DNA of 64,000 bases from GCA-002733105 sp965219435. Lineage in GTDB: Bacteria; Pseudomonadota; Gammaproteobacteria; Nitrosococcales; Methylophagaceae. Of the stretch, positions 44,063-53,527 are shown piece after piece (within the stretch, counting starts at the first letter, position 1; every line of letters begins with the position of its first letter). The stretch covers positions 682,001-746,000 of the forward strand of contig OZ244743.1 of NCBI GenBank assembly GCA_965219435.1. Direction: 5' to 3'. The translations under genes and the position numbers were made by a program. The notes beneath the pieces are model-generated. The model was not told the DNA's origin and did no database searches. It worked only from the letters and a program-made list of their open reading frames with translations.

Positions 44063-44840
44063 TGACAAGCCTATTTATAATGTTATTTGCATTAAGTGGG
44101 GTAAAACAGAATACTCTCCAGACTACGTAAATCGCCTCTATGGAATGCTCAAAAGAAATACTCAATACGATATCCGTTTCTTTTGTTTTACTGATAACGC
44201 TGAAGGCTTCTGTGACGGTATCATTGCAAAGCCAATGACAACACTCAATGTAGCACCTGAAGACAATAAGTATTCCTATAAAAAAGAGGCTGGGCTTTGT
44301 GACGACAATCTCGGAGGACTTAATGGTCAACGTGTTTTCTTTTTTGATTTAGATGTCGTTATCGTTGACAACATAGATTGTTTATTTGAGTACCCTAAGG
44401 ATAAAGAGTTTTTAATTATTAATGACTGGAACACTAAAGGCAACCATGTCGGGCAAGCGTCATGCTATTCATGGGTTGTTGGTGAACTTGGGTTTGTAAA
44501 AACTTACTTTGAACAACACCCAAAAGAAGTTGTAAAACAATATTACACTGCAAGCCAAGAATATTTATCAGCAAAAATTATCGAACGATATGGCAAACTT
44601 AATTTTTGGCCAGACAGTTGGACTCGAAGTTTTAGATTTCACTGCTCTCCAAAAGGTTTTTTAAGGCACTTTTTTATTGCCAAAATACCTGAAGGTGCAA
44701 AAATTCTTGTTTTCCACGGCTCCCCAAAACCCCATGAAGCCCTAGATGGTATTTGGTCTAATACTCGAAAGATTCCTTTTTGGAAGCGTCTTTATAAAAC
44801 AGTTCGCCCAACAAAATGGATCGCTGATTACTGGAGATGA
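44037..44840 (+). CDS. Glycosyltransferase with DxD motif, polysaccharide cluster
   Basis: The 267-residue protein begins with VICIKWGKTEYSPDYVNRLYGMLKRNT and has FFFDLDVVIVDNID, a DxD-type donor site like GT8-family enzymes, followed by the GHVGQASCYSWV-like NHVGQASCYSW and a closing FHGSPKPHEA. It most resembles bacterial glycosyltransferases with a GT-A fold of undetermined specificity. It is probably co-translated with the ligase gene. Sugar and linkage are unknown. Confidence 0.72.
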   Translation: MTNSISQNNDKPIYNVICIKWGKTEYSPDYVNRLYGMLKRNTQYDIRFFCFTDNAEGFCDGIIAKPMTTLNVAPEDNKYSYKKEAGLCDDNLGGLNGQRVFFFDLDVVIVDNIDCLFEYPKDKEFLIINDWNTKGNHVGQASCYSWVVGELGFVKTYFEQHPKEVVKQYYTASQEYLSAKIIERYGKLNFWPDSWTRSFRFHCSPKGFLRHFFIAKIPEGAKILVFHGSPKPHEALDGIWSNTRKIPFWKRLYKTVRPTKWIADYWR

Positions 44841-44896
44841 ATGCACCAGTTAGGATGCAATTCGATATTCTAAATACCTTAAATTAGCCGTGATCT

Positions 44897-45925
44897 ATGA
44901 CAGAAAAAACTCGAAAAATAAAAGTAAAACTAAAAACGCTCAGCCCAGAACTATGGCTTCGACAGTTTCCCGATAACGATCCTACATGGGGGAATTGTGA
45001 GTTTATTTTTAATAGTGAAGACACAAATTATGACTGGCTTGTCGTATACAACGACTTTCCTGAATCATTGATGGAGGAAACACTGGCATGCCCAGAAGAT
45101 CACACTTTGCTGGTCACAACAGAACCTCCCTCGATAAAGTCTTATGGTAGTGATTTTACCAATCAATTTAACTGTGTCTTAACCAGTCAGCCTGAATGGT
45201 CTCTTCCCCATAAAAATCGTATTTTTTCACAAGCCGCATTACATTGGTTCATCGGCTGGGGCAAAGATAACTTTCGTTCTTACAACACGTTAGCTTCTGC
45301 ATCACCTGAAAATAAAAACAAAATTATTTCTACGGTCTGTTCAAGTAAACAACAGCGCCACACATTACACAATCAGCGATATCAGTTCACCCAAGCCTTA
45401 AAGGCAAAATTACCAGAGCTAGAAATTTTTGGCCACGGCGTTCGCTTGATGGATGACAAGGCTGAGGCGCTGGATGACTACCGTTACCATATTGCGGTAG
45501 AAAATTATGTGGGAGAACATCACTGGACTGAAAAATTATCGGATTCTTTCCTCGGTCTAACCTTACCTTTTTATTTTGGTTGCCCCAATGCCGGCGATTA
45601 TTTTCCTAGGCAAAGTTTCATTTCTATTGATATAAACGATCTAGAAGGTGCGTTTGAAATTATTCGCAACGCTATTGACAATAATGAGTATGAAAAACGT
45701 TTACCTTATATTCTCGAAGCGCGCCGACGCGTATTAGAGGAATATAATATCTTTGCAGTTTTATCACGTGAAATAGAGCTACGGCATAACAGCATGCTTA
45801 TTAAACCCCACAAAAACAAAATAATAAGTTCACGTCGTTTGCTCAGGAAAAAACATCCCATTATTGCACTACGTGGCACTTTAGAAAAAATTTATGTCAG
45901 ATCTAAAAGTCTTTTATTTAGATAA
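44897..45925 (+). CDS. Glycosyltransferase family 10 (alpha-1,3-fucosyltransferase-like)
   Basis: The 342-residue protein carries the GT10 signature in YRYHIAVENYVGEHHWTEKLSDSFLGLTLPFYFGCPNAGDYFP, where the family places its donor-binding and glutamate residues. GT10 enzymes usually add fucose or a related sugar to lipopolysaccharide or glycans. A basic C-terminal tail may bind the membrane. No GDP-fucose genes are in the window, so the donor is uncertain. It ends one base from the stop of thrB on the other strand. Confidence 0.8.
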   Translation: MTEKTRKIKVKLKTLSPELWLRQFPDNDPTWGNCEFIFNSEDTNYDWLVVYNDFPESLMEETLACPEDHTLLVTTEPPSIKSYGSDFTNQFNCVLTSQPEWSLPHKNRIFSQAALHWFIGWGKDNFRSYNTLASASPENKNKIISTVCSSKQQRHTLHNQRYQFTQALKAKLPELEIFGHGVRLMDDKAEALDDYRYHIAVENYVGEHHWTEKLSDSFLGLTLPFYFGCPNAGDYFPRQSFISIDINDLEGAFEIIRNAIDNNEYEKRLPYILEARRRVLEEYNIFAVLSREIELRHNSMLIKPHKNKIISSRRLLRKKHPIIALRGTLEKIYVRSKSLLFR

Positions 45926-45926
45926 C

Positions 45927-46865
45927 TTACTGCGTTATATTTTGATTTCTGTGGTCAAGCAAAATGGTTAAAAAATAATCCGGATCTTTAATCTGAGTTA
46001 ACTCACCTTCTCGAGGGAATAACTTATCCTGTAGCCGTGACAACCAAAAACGTAAAGCCGCAGCACGTAATACTAAATTAAAATTATCTAATTCTGCTTC
46101 AGTGAGTGTTCGCTGTTGCCCATAAGCATTTATTAATGCCTGATAACGCTGATCGTCAATTAAGCCATCATCACCCACGCACCAGTCATTAACCGCGACC
46201 CCGAGATCATAAAGTAGGTATTCATCACAGGCATAATAAAAATCGATAATACCTTTAAGTTCGTCGCCATCAAATAAGGCGTTATCACGAAATAAGTCAG
46301 AATGAGTCACGCCTGTTGGCAGGTCTAAGTCAGCATAGTGTTGTTGGAAGCTCAGCTCATCGCGTAATAAGGCTGCATTATCCTCATCAATATGGGGCAA
46401 CAAGGTTTCAGCGATCAACTGTCGCCAATTAGGGCCTCGTTCGGTTGCACGATGAAACTCAAACTGCTGACCTACCGTGTGCATTTTGCCTAAGACATCA
46501 CCAATCGCTTGGCATTGCGCGATACTGGCAACGGCATTAACACCTCGACCTGATAGCCGCATGACCAAGGCGGCAGGTTTTCCACAAAGTGTTTTGAGAT
46601 AGTTGCCTTGCGTATCGGCTGCGGGATGTGCGGAAGGGATGCCTTGTTGGAAAAAAAAGGTCATCACATCTAAAAAGTAGGCTAATTCACCAAAATCATG
46701 TTGCTCAAACAAGGTTAATACAAACTCAGCTTGTTCAGTTGTCACAAAATAATTTGTATTTTCTATACCATCGCTGATGCCTTCATAAGACACAAGCTCA
46801 CCAACAGTATAATCCTTTAAAAACGCGACTAATTCATCGCGTGACACTTCAGTATAAACAGACAT
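45927..46865 (-). CDS. thrB: Homoserine kinase, aminoglycoside-phosphotransferase-fold type
   Basis: ThrB phosphorylates homoserine on the way to threonine. This is the 312-residue Pseudomonas-type enzyme with an APH-like fold, not the GHMP type of enteric bacteria: kinase loop residues YEGISDGIENTNYFV near residue 28, catalytic loop GVTHSDLFRDNALF near residue 190, and metal-binding GIIDFYYA. It adjoins DUF2782 and polA, the conserved Pseudomonas-like order. Confidence 0.93.
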   Translation of the reverse strand: MSVYTEVSRDELVAFLKDYTVGELVSYEGISDGIENTNYFVTTEQAEFVLTLFEQHDFGELAYFLDVMTFFFQQGIPSAHPAADTQGNYLKTLCGKPAALVMRLSGRGVNAVASIAQCQAIGDVLGKMHTVGQQFEFHRATERGPNWRQLIAETLLPHIDEDNAALLRDELSFQQHYADLDLPTGVTHSDLFRDNALFDGDELKGIIDFYYACDEYLLYDLGVAVNDWCVGDDGLIDDQRYQALINAYGQQRTLTEAELDNFNLVLRAAALRFWLSRLQDKLFPREGELTQIKDPDYFLTILLDHRNQNITQ

Positions 46866-46891
46866 TCATAAGACTCAGTAGGTAAAAAAAG

Positions 46892-47230
46892 TTACCATTT
46901 AAACAAGATCCAATTTGGCACTAGGTCAGTTTCCAAGTCAAATTCTTTAACATCTAATGAGCCATCACCATCAGTATCAATAAAATAATAAGGCTTACCC
47001 ACTGTCGGTGTCACTTTAATCATATATAACTCACCATTGACCCGATATTCTTCAATCATACGATCTTCTTTTTGAATGATGTTGATTTCAGGTTCAATGC
47101 TTTGACCATCAGCCAAAGGTTCTGGAAGAACGGGCGGTTGAGGGGCTTGTGGCTCAACTGACCAAACATTCACTGACATGAATAGGCTAACAACGCATAC
47201 AATAGGCATAATAGCGGATTTGTTAAACAT
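46892..47230 (-). CDS. DUF2782 family exported protein
   Basis: This 112-residue protein of unknown function has a cleavable signal peptide (hydrophobic core in residues 7-22) and the DUF2782 block with RMIEEYRVNGELYMIKVTPTVGKPYYFIDTDGDGSLD. The stretch DTDGDGSLD matches the DxDxDxxxD calcium-binding loop of EF-hands. The protein is probably periplasmic. It lies between thrB and polA, on the same strand as thrB, with a GGAG site before its ATG. Confidence 0.85.
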   Translation of the reverse strand: MFNKSAIMPIVCVVSLFMSVNVWSVEPQAPQPPVLPEPLADGQSIEPEINIIQKEDRMIEEYRVNGELYMIKVTPTVGKPYYFIDTDGDGSLDVKEFDLETDLVPNWILFKW

Positions 47231-47326
47231 GATTTGTGCTCCGTATAATTTCGGATAAAGATAGCATTTCCAATGAAATGATTAAAGCAATCTATCACCC
47301 ACACCTAAAATATGAAGTAAATAACT

Positions 47327-50068
47327 ATGGAAAAAACGCCTCCTTTTATTCTTGTTGATGGTTCGTCTTACCTTTATCGTGCCTACCACGCCATGCCGCC
47401 CCTTACTAATGCTAGTGGACAAGCTACCGGAGCTGCCTATGGTGTAGTTAATATGTTGCGTAAACTATTGCGTGATTACAATCCTCAACACATTGCGGTG
47501 GTGTTTGATGCTAAAGGCAAAACATTTCGCAATGATATGTATCCAGAATATAAAGCGCATCGCCCTCCAATGCCTGATGATTTGCGCGAGCAAATCGAGC
47601 CAATACATGCCATTGTCAGAGCAATGGGACTGCCATTACTAATGGTCGATGGTGTAGAAGCGGATGATGTCATCGGTACCTTAGCCCAGCAAGCAACTGA
47701 GCAAGGGATTAACACGGTCATCTCAACCGGCGATAAAGATATGGCACAGCTGGTTAATGAACATATCACTTTGATTAACACGATGAATAATGCCACAACC
47801 GATATTCAAGCCATTCGAGATAAATATGGTATCGCCCCAAACCGGATCATTGATTATCTGGCTCTGATGGGCGATAAAGTGGATAACATTCCTGGCGTAC
47901 CCAGTGTGGGCCCTAAAACAGCGACTAAATTATTGCAACAATATGATTCATTAGAGGGTGTCATTGCTCACGCTGACGAAGTGAAAGGAAAGCTTGGTGA
48001 AAAGTTACGTGAAGCGGCGCCTGACTTACCACTATCATATCAATTGGCAACCATCAAACTTGATGTACCGCTGGACTACTCACCGACCACGCTCAATATT
48101 CAGCCACAAGATAATGAGGCACTGCTGTCATTATTTAAACACCTTGAGTTTAAAACATGGACAACAGAATTAGTCCGCGCAGGTACTGCACCATCAGCAA
48201 ATAATACTTCTGTTACTAAAGAAGATACGCTCGTAACACTTCCGACAGCCCCCACGGAAAGTCATTACGAAACTATTTTGACAGAAGAACGGCTACAGCA
48301 TTGGCTGACTCAATTAAAAAGTGCTGATCTGTTCGCCTTTGATACCGAAACCACCAGTTTAAATTATCTTGATGCCCGTATTGTCGGTTTATCTTTTGCC
48401 GTAAAAGCTGGTGAAGCAGCCTATTTGCCGCTGACTCATGACTATCTTGGGGCACCCGAACAACTCAATATTGATCATGTTTTAGGCCTATTCAAACCCT
48501 TGTTAGAAGATCCGACCCACCATAAAGTCGGTCAAAACCTAAAATATGATCGTCATATATTGCTCAATCACAATATCGATCTTCAGGGCATTCAACATGA
48601 CACGATGTTGCAATCATATGTATTAGATAGCACTGCGACCCGCCATGATATGGATTCACTGGCTGAAAAATATTTAGGTCGCCAAACTATCCATTTTGAA
48701 GATGTCGCAGGCAAAGGCAAAAAACAACTCACATTCAACCAGATCGATCTTGAACAAGCTGCACCATATGCCGCAGAAGATGCTGATATCACACTACAAT
48801 TACACCAGAGCTTATGGCCTCAAATTGAGGCGATCCCTTCATTAGCTGAGGTTTATGCCACACTGGAAATGCCTTTATTGCCGGTGCTTAATACCTTAGA
48901 ACGTAATGGCGTCAATATTGATATTTGGATGTTGCAGCAACAAAGCGATGAATTAGGTCATAAACTCGATAAACTTGAACAACAAGCATGGCAATTAGCA
49001 GGTGAACAATTCAATCTGGGCTCCCCTAAACAGTTGGGTGTCATTTTATATGACAAACTTGATATCCCTATTTTGAAAAAAACACCAAAAGGTCAACCTT
49101 CAACAGCAGAAGCCGTACTTCAAGAATTGGCGGATGATGGTTATGAATTACCACAAGTGCTGATGCAATACCGCAGTTTAAGTAAGCTAAAATCGACTTA
49201 TACAGATCGATTACCCGAACAAGTTAATAAAACCACAGGGCGAGTGCACACCTCTTATCATCAAGCCGTTACTGCGACCGGTCGCTTATCATCATCCGAC
49301 CCTAACTTACAAAACATCCCCATTCGAAGTGAAGAAGGTCGCCGTATTCGTGAAGCCTTTGTAGCGCCAAATGGTTATATTCTGCTTGCGGCTGATTATT
49401 CTCAAATTGAATTACGTATCATGGCGCATTTATCCCAAGATAAGGGCTTACTCAAGGCCTTTGCGGCAGGCGAAGATATTCATCGTCATACTGCCGCTGA
49501 GATTTTTGATGTAGCTTTAAATGAAGTAACGACTGACCAACGTCGCAGTGCTAAAGCCATCAACTTTGGTTTAATTTACGGTATGTCAGCCCATGGTTTA
49601 TCAAAACAATTAGGCATTGAACGTCATCAAGCCGCTGATTATATGACGACCTATTTTGAACGCTATCCAGGTGTAAAAACCTATATGGAAACAACGCGCG
49701 AACAGGCTAAATTAGATGGTTATGTCGAAACATTATTTGGGCGCCGCTTATTTTTACCTGAAATTAATTCCAGTAATGGTATGCGCCGACAATATGCCGA
49801 ACGCACGGCAATTAATGCACCGATGCAAGGCACGGCAGCCGATATCATCAAACGCGCCATGATTGATATTGATCAATGGTTGATAACGGAAAAATCGGCT
49901 ATTCGCATGATTATGCAAGTCCATGATGAGTTAGTGTTTGAAGTGCCTGTTGATCAAGTGGAGGTGGCCAAAGCTAAGATTGAACACTTTATGAGCCAGG
50001 CAGCTCAATTAGATGTGCCATTAGAAGTCGGCATCGGCACTGGTGATAATTGGGAACAAGCGCATTAA
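47327..50068 (+). CDS. polA: DNA polymerase I
   Basis: Pol I fills gaps and removes RNA primers during replication and repair. The 913 residues contain the 5'-nuclease domain (N-terminal DGSSYLYRAYHA, EADDVIGTLA, GDKDM), a proofreading 3'-5' exonuclease domain with the intact DTETTSL metal motif near residue 340, and the polymerase domain with LLAADYSQIELRI and the catalytic QVHDELVFEV near the end. It is divergent from DUF2782. Confidence 0.98.
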   Translation: MEKTPPFILVDGSSYLYRAYHAMPPLTNASGQATGAAYGVVNMLRKLLRDYNPQHIAVVFDAKGKTFRNDMYPEYKAHRPPMPDDLREQIEPIHAIVRAMGLPLLMVDGVEADDVIGTLAQQATEQGINTVISTGDKDMAQLVNEHITLINTMNNATTDIQAIRDKYGIAPNRIIDYLALMGDKVDNIPGVPSVGPKTATKLLQQYDSLEGVIAHADEVKGKLGEKLREAAPDLPLSYQLATIKLDVPLDYSPTTLNIQPQDNEALLSLFKHLEFKTWTTELVRAGTAPSANNTSVTKEDTLVTLPTAPTESHYETILTEERLQHWLTQLKSADLFAFDTETTSLNYLDARIVGLSFAVKAGEAAYLPLTHDYLGAPEQLNIDHVLGLFKPLLEDPTHHKVGQNLKYDRHILLNHNIDLQGIQHDTMLQSYVLDSTATRHDMDSLAEKYLGRQTIHFEDVAGKGKKQLTFNQIDLEQAAPYAAEDADITLQLHQSLWPQIEAIPSLAEVYATLEMPLLPVLNTLERNGVNIDIWMLQQQSDELGHKLDKLEQQAWQLAGEQFNLGSPKQLGVILYDKLDIPILKKTPKGQPSTAEAVLQELADDGYELPQVLMQYRSLSKLKSTYTDRLPEQVNKTTGRVHTSYHQAVTATGRLSSSDPNLQNIPIRSEEGRRIREAFVAPNGYILLAADYSQIELRIMAHLSQDKGLLKAFAAGEDIHRHTAAEIFDVALNEVTTDQRRSAKAINFGLIYGMSAHGLSKQLGIERHQAADYMTTYFERYPGVKTYMETTREQAKLDGYVETLFGRRLFLPEINSSNGMRRQYAERTAINAPMQGTAADIIKRAMIDIDQWLITEKSAIRMIMQVHDELVFEVPVDQVEVAKAKIEHFMSQAAQLDVPLEVGIGTGDNWEQAH

Positions 50069-50142
50069 AATCAACTTGGCTCGTCGCCTAAACATTAAAA
50101 GAAAAGCCTGATATTTATATAAGAATCAATGACTCGTATACA

Positions 50143-50170
50143 TTACATATAAAGGCTAATCACGTATAAT
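50143..50170 (+). promoter_or_regulatory. Sigma-70-type promoter of the FadL-family gene
   Basis: TTACAT (50143-50148), a 16-base spacer, and a perfect TATAAT (50165-50170) lie about 35 bases before the gene's ATG. The -10 box sits inside a palindrome, so access to it may be regulated. Confidence 0.55.
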
Positions 50171-50177
50171 CAGCCTT
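50152..50177. repeat. Near-palindrome overlapping the FadL-family promoter
   Basis: AAGGCTAAT (50152-50160) and ATCAGCCTT (50169-50177) are inverted copies with one mismatch, eight bases apart, covering the TATAAT. It is a candidate operator; it could also serve as a weak terminator for polA, since CTTATTTAATT follows the stem. Confidence 0.45.
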
Positions 50178-50203
50178 CTTATTTAATTCTGGTCATACAT
50201 ATC

Positions 50204-51487
50204 ATGCCGTTTTTTCGACAATTATTATTGGGCTGTTTGCTTACTGTATTCCTTTCGCCGGCTTTTGCTACTAATGGCTACTTAGCTCATGGCTATGGCA
50301 TTAAATCTCGTGGCATGGCAGGCGCAGGGGTTGCACTACCTCAAGAAGCACTGATTGCAGCCATCAATCCTGCTGGTATCGTATTTGTCGGCAATCGCCT
50401 TGAAATTAATGCGGCACTGTTTAGCCCTCGCCGTAATTATGATGTTACAGGTAGTCCATCAGCACCACCACAGTCGGCTTTAGCCACGGGAAAAGTCGAG
50501 AGTGATCATGACTATTTTGTGCTGCCTGAAGCAGGCGCAACATGGCAATTAAATGACCATTCCGCTCTGGGTTTAACACTCCATGGCAATGGCGGTATGA
50601 ACACCCGTTATTCGGCAAACGATACAGCAGGTGGTGCTGGCACTTTTGGCGCAGGTAATGCGGGTGTCGATTTAGCACAATTATTTTTATCGCCCACATT
50701 TGCTTACAAGTTTAATAATGGTGCTGCGCTTGGGGTGTCGGCGGTATTAGCCTATCAATATTTTGAAGCTAAAGGCTTGACCAGTTTTGCTGGACTATCC
50801 AATTCAGCTCAAAACTTGACCAATAACGGCCACGATAATTCTTTCGGCGCAGGGATCAACGTAGGTTTTATATTACCGGTTAATGATCACATAACATTAG
50901 GTGGTGGTGCGCGCTCACGTGTGTACATGTCAAAACTAGATAAATACCAAGGCCTGTTTGCAGAACAAGGTGATATGGATATCCCTGCATCCGCGACGAT
51001 TGGCTTAGCATGGAAAACAACAGCAAACCTAACGGTCGCTTTAGATGTACAAAAAACATGGTATAGCTCAATTGATGCCGTAGGAAACCCAATGATGCCA
51101 GCCATGGGCTTATGTATGGGAGGCGATACAAACTCGTGCCTCGGCGGCAAGAATGGCATTGGCTTTGGCTGGAAAGACATGACCACCGTTAAACTGGGTG
51201 TGCAATATGAAGCGGCGAATGATTGGATATGGCGTGCCGGCTATAGCCACGGCAACCAGCCTGTTCCTGACTCAGAAGTCTATTTTAATATTCTAGCGCC
51301 TGGCGTGATGGAGCAACATATCACAGCAGGGTTTACTAAGACATTTGATAATGGGGCTCAAGAAATCAATTTTGCCGCCATGTATGCCCCTGCAAACAGT
51401 ATTTCAGGACCAATCAGCACCACCCAAACGGTTGAATTAGAAATGAAGCAGTACCAACTAGAACTCGGTTGGTCACTTCTGTTTTAG
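50204..51487 (+). CDS. OmpP1/FadL/TodX family outer membrane transporter
   Basis: This 427-residue outer membrane barrel takes up hydrophobic compounds such as long-chain fatty acids or aromatic hydrocarbons. It has a signal peptide cleaved after PAFA before TNGY, and the FadL N-terminal hatch region (GYGIKSRGMAGAGVALPQEALIAAINPAGI). It ends WSLLF with a terminal Phe for BAM insertion. Whether the substrate is fatty acids or hydrocarbons cannot be told here. Confidence 0.93.
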   Translation: MPFFRQLLLGCLLTVFLSPAFATNGYLAHGYGIKSRGMAGAGVALPQEALIAAINPAGIVFVGNRLEINAALFSPRRNYDVTGSPSAPPQSALATGKVESDHDYFVLPEAGATWQLNDHSALGLTLHGNGGMNTRYSANDTAGGAGTFGAGNAGVDLAQLFLSPTFAYKFNNGAALGVSAVLAYQYFEAKGLTSFAGLSNSAQNLTNNGHDNSFGAGINVGFILPVNDHITLGGGARSRVYMSKLDKYQGLFAEQGDMDIPASATIGLAWKTTANLTVALDVQKTWYSSIDAVGNPMMPAMGLCMGGDTNSCLGGKNGIGFGWKDMTTVKLGVQYEAANDWIWRAGYSHGNQPVPDSEVYFNILAPGVMEQHITAGFTKTFDNGAQEINFAAMYAPANSISGPISTTQTVELEMKQYQLELGWSLLF

Positions 51488-51511
51488 ACCATAAATATTC
51501 ATAACAATGCT

Positions 51512-51601
51512 GATAAGTCTTGCGCAGTAAAATAGGCTTATCTGCATGTCATTAGGCTAGTAACAAGCCAACGCAATTACCCGACCAGTTATGTCGTTGG
51601 C
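51512..51601. other. Two inverted repeats between FadL-family gene and diguanylate cyclase gene
   Basis: GATAAG/CTTATC (51512-51542) and GCCAACG/CGTTGGC (51567-51601) lie in the convergent 132-base gap. Neither has a T run, so they are weak terminator candidates; I see nothing else in the gap. Confidence 0.3.
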
Positions 51602-51619
51602 AAAATAAAGCTCAACAAA

Positions 51620-52555
51620 TTATTCAGCAACAGCCACTTGATTTCGACCATGTTTTTTAGCCCAATATAAACCCTGGTCAGCTGTTTCGATAAGTACTCG
51701 CATGAGTGCTTCTATATTCTGATCTTTTTGAGGTTGAATTGTAGCAACACCAAAGCTTAGTGTTACCTTTTCCAACACTGATGCATCGGGATGGCTAATT
51801 GCTAATGAATTAATTGTCTGCCGCATACTTTCAGCGATGATTTTCGCGCCACAGAGATCAGTGTCAGGTAAAATAAAGCAAAATTCATCACCACCATAAC
51901 GAGCGGCTAAATCTCCCGGTCTTATTGATATTGTCATCATGGCATTAGCAACGGCGATTAAGCAATCATCGCCGCCTTGATGACCATAATTGTCATTATA
52001 AGATTTAAAATGGTCGATATCGCATAGTATTAATGATAATGGTGTGCTTGATCGCGATGCACGTTTCAACTCTCTCGACATTGTTTCATCAAAATGCCGA
52101 CGATTGAACAGTCCTGTCAATCCATCTTTTACCGCCATCATTTTTAAGTCACGATTTGCTTTCTGAAGTTGCAGACGCATTTCCGCAATACGCTCCATCG
52201 CTCTTAACTTTGCGTTAAGGACAATCGGAGCAATGGGTTTAGTCAAATAATCATCGCCACCGGCATCAATACCAAGCGCAATAGATTCAGGTTCAGACAT
52301 AGCAGAAAGAAAGATAATAGGCACCCAATCTTGCTCACTATCCGTCTGTTTTCTGATCTCTTTAGCAGCATCAATACCATTTTTTATTGGCATATTGATA
52401 TCCAATAACACTAAGTCGGGCCGTTGTTGGCGAAAAGCATCCACTACTTGTTGACCATCATCAACTGTAATAACCTGATGACCCGCTTCCTCGGCATAAG
52501 CGCGGATTAACATTCGACTAGAGCTTGAATCATCTGCTAGTAACACTTTCATCAT
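51620..52555 (-). CDS. Response regulator with diguanylate cyclase (REC-GGDEF) domain
   Basis: The 311 residues consist of a receiver domain (phospho-acceptor Asp52 in LLDINMP, with the acidic pair DD at 8-9 and KP near residue 110), a short coiled coil, and a GGDEF domain with an intact GGDEF active site and an RPGD product-inhibition site five residues before it. It should make cyclic di-GMP on phosphorylation, affecting motility or biofilm. No histidine kinase lies nearby. Confidence 0.93.
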   Translation of the reverse strand: MMKVLLADDSSSSRMLIRAYAEEAGHQVITVDDGQQVVDAFRQQRPDLVLLDINMPIKNGIDAAKEIRKQTDSEQDWVPIIFLSAMSEPESIALGIDAGGDDYLTKPIAPIVLNAKLRAMERIAEMRLQLQKANRDLKMMAVKDGLTGLFNRRHFDETMSRELKRASRSSTPLSLILCDIDHFKSYNDNYGHQGGDDCLIAVANAMMTISIRPGDLAARYGGDEFCFILPDTDLCGAKIIAESMRQTINSLAISHPDASVLEKVTLSFGVATIQPQKDQNIEALMRVLIETADQGLYWAKKHGRNQVAVAE

Positions 52556-52627
52556 TAACGACCTAATATCAAGTAATATTGATTGGGATTATTTAATCTT
52601 ATAGTGACTAAATAGGCTATCACTCAC

Positions 52628-53527
52628 TTATTTCTTCTTGGCTCTTGGATGAGCATTATCGTAAACATTGGCTAAATGCTGAAAATCGACATGGGTATAT
52701 ATTTGGGTGGTCGAAATATCTGCATGGCCCAATAATTCTTGAATAGCCCTCAAATCGCCACTGGCTTCGAGCATGTGAGACGCAAAGGCATGACGTAAAC
52801 GGTGTGGATGCACTTTATCGGAGATGCCCTGCCTTTTACCCCAATAATTTAGACGCTTTTGAATAGAACGCATACCCAACCGGCTACCTTGTTTGGTAAT
52901 AAATAAAGCCGCCTGTTCGAAATAGCCCAGCTCATCACGCATCGTTAACCAACTTTGAAGTGCCCTCATCGCTTGTGTGCCAACAGGTACAATCCGCTGT
53001 TTATTCCCTTTACCCAAAACATGAACAAGCTGAGCACCAAAGTCGACATCACGCAAATCAAGGCTAGCTAATTCAGCCAAACGTAAACCACAAGAATAAA
53101 ACAATTCCATGATGGCTCGATCACGACAGCCAATCATCGTATTTTGCAACGTGCCATCTAATAGACCGCTCATTTGATCAACATCTAGTGTTGAGGGTAG
53201 ACGTTTCTCTCCTTTAGGGGCTTGCACAGCTTGTGCAGGATTATTATCAACCATGCCTTCACGAATTAAATAGCGGAAAAAACTACGAATAGCCGACAGA
53301 AACCGCTGTATAGAACGACTTGCTAAACCTTGCCGGTGAAGTTGGCTAATCATTTGGCGAATATGATTACTTTTAATCTCATTCCACGATATCAATTGAC
53401 CTTGCTCACAAAAAGCAAGGAACTGTTTGAGATCACGCTGATAATTGGTCACTGTATGCAATGACATTCTTTTTTCTTGCCCTAAATACTGCAAGAAGCC
53501 ACCAATAGCGTATTGCTGTTCAATCAC
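52628..53527 (-). CDS. xerC: Tyrosine recombinase XerC
   Basis: XerC works with XerD at dif to resolve chromosome dimers, under FtsK control. The 299-residue protein has the N-terminal SAM-like domain (EKRMSLHTVTNYQRDL) and a catalytic domain with Arg in SCGLRLAELA, the HRLRHAFASH block, LGHADISTTQIYTHV (catalytic Tyr). I chose the GTG at 53527, overlapping the DUF484 stop by eight bases and matching the usual length of about 298. A GTG at 53575 would add 16 residues. Confidence 0.9.
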   Translation of the reverse strand: MIEQQYAIGGFLQYLGQEKRMSLHTVTNYQRDLKQFLAFCEQGQLISWNEIKSNHIRQMISQLHRQGLASRSIQRFLSAIRSFFRYLIREGMVDNNPAQAVQAPKGEKRLPSTLDVDQMSGLLDGTLQNTMIGCRDRAIMELFYSCGLRLAELASLDLRDVDFGAQLVHVLGKGNKQRIVPVGTQAMRALQSWLTMRDELGYFEQAALFITKQGSRLGMRSIQKRLNYWGKRQGISDKVHPHRLRHAFASHMLEASGDLRAIQELLGHADISTTQIYTHVDFQHLANVYDNAHPRAKKK

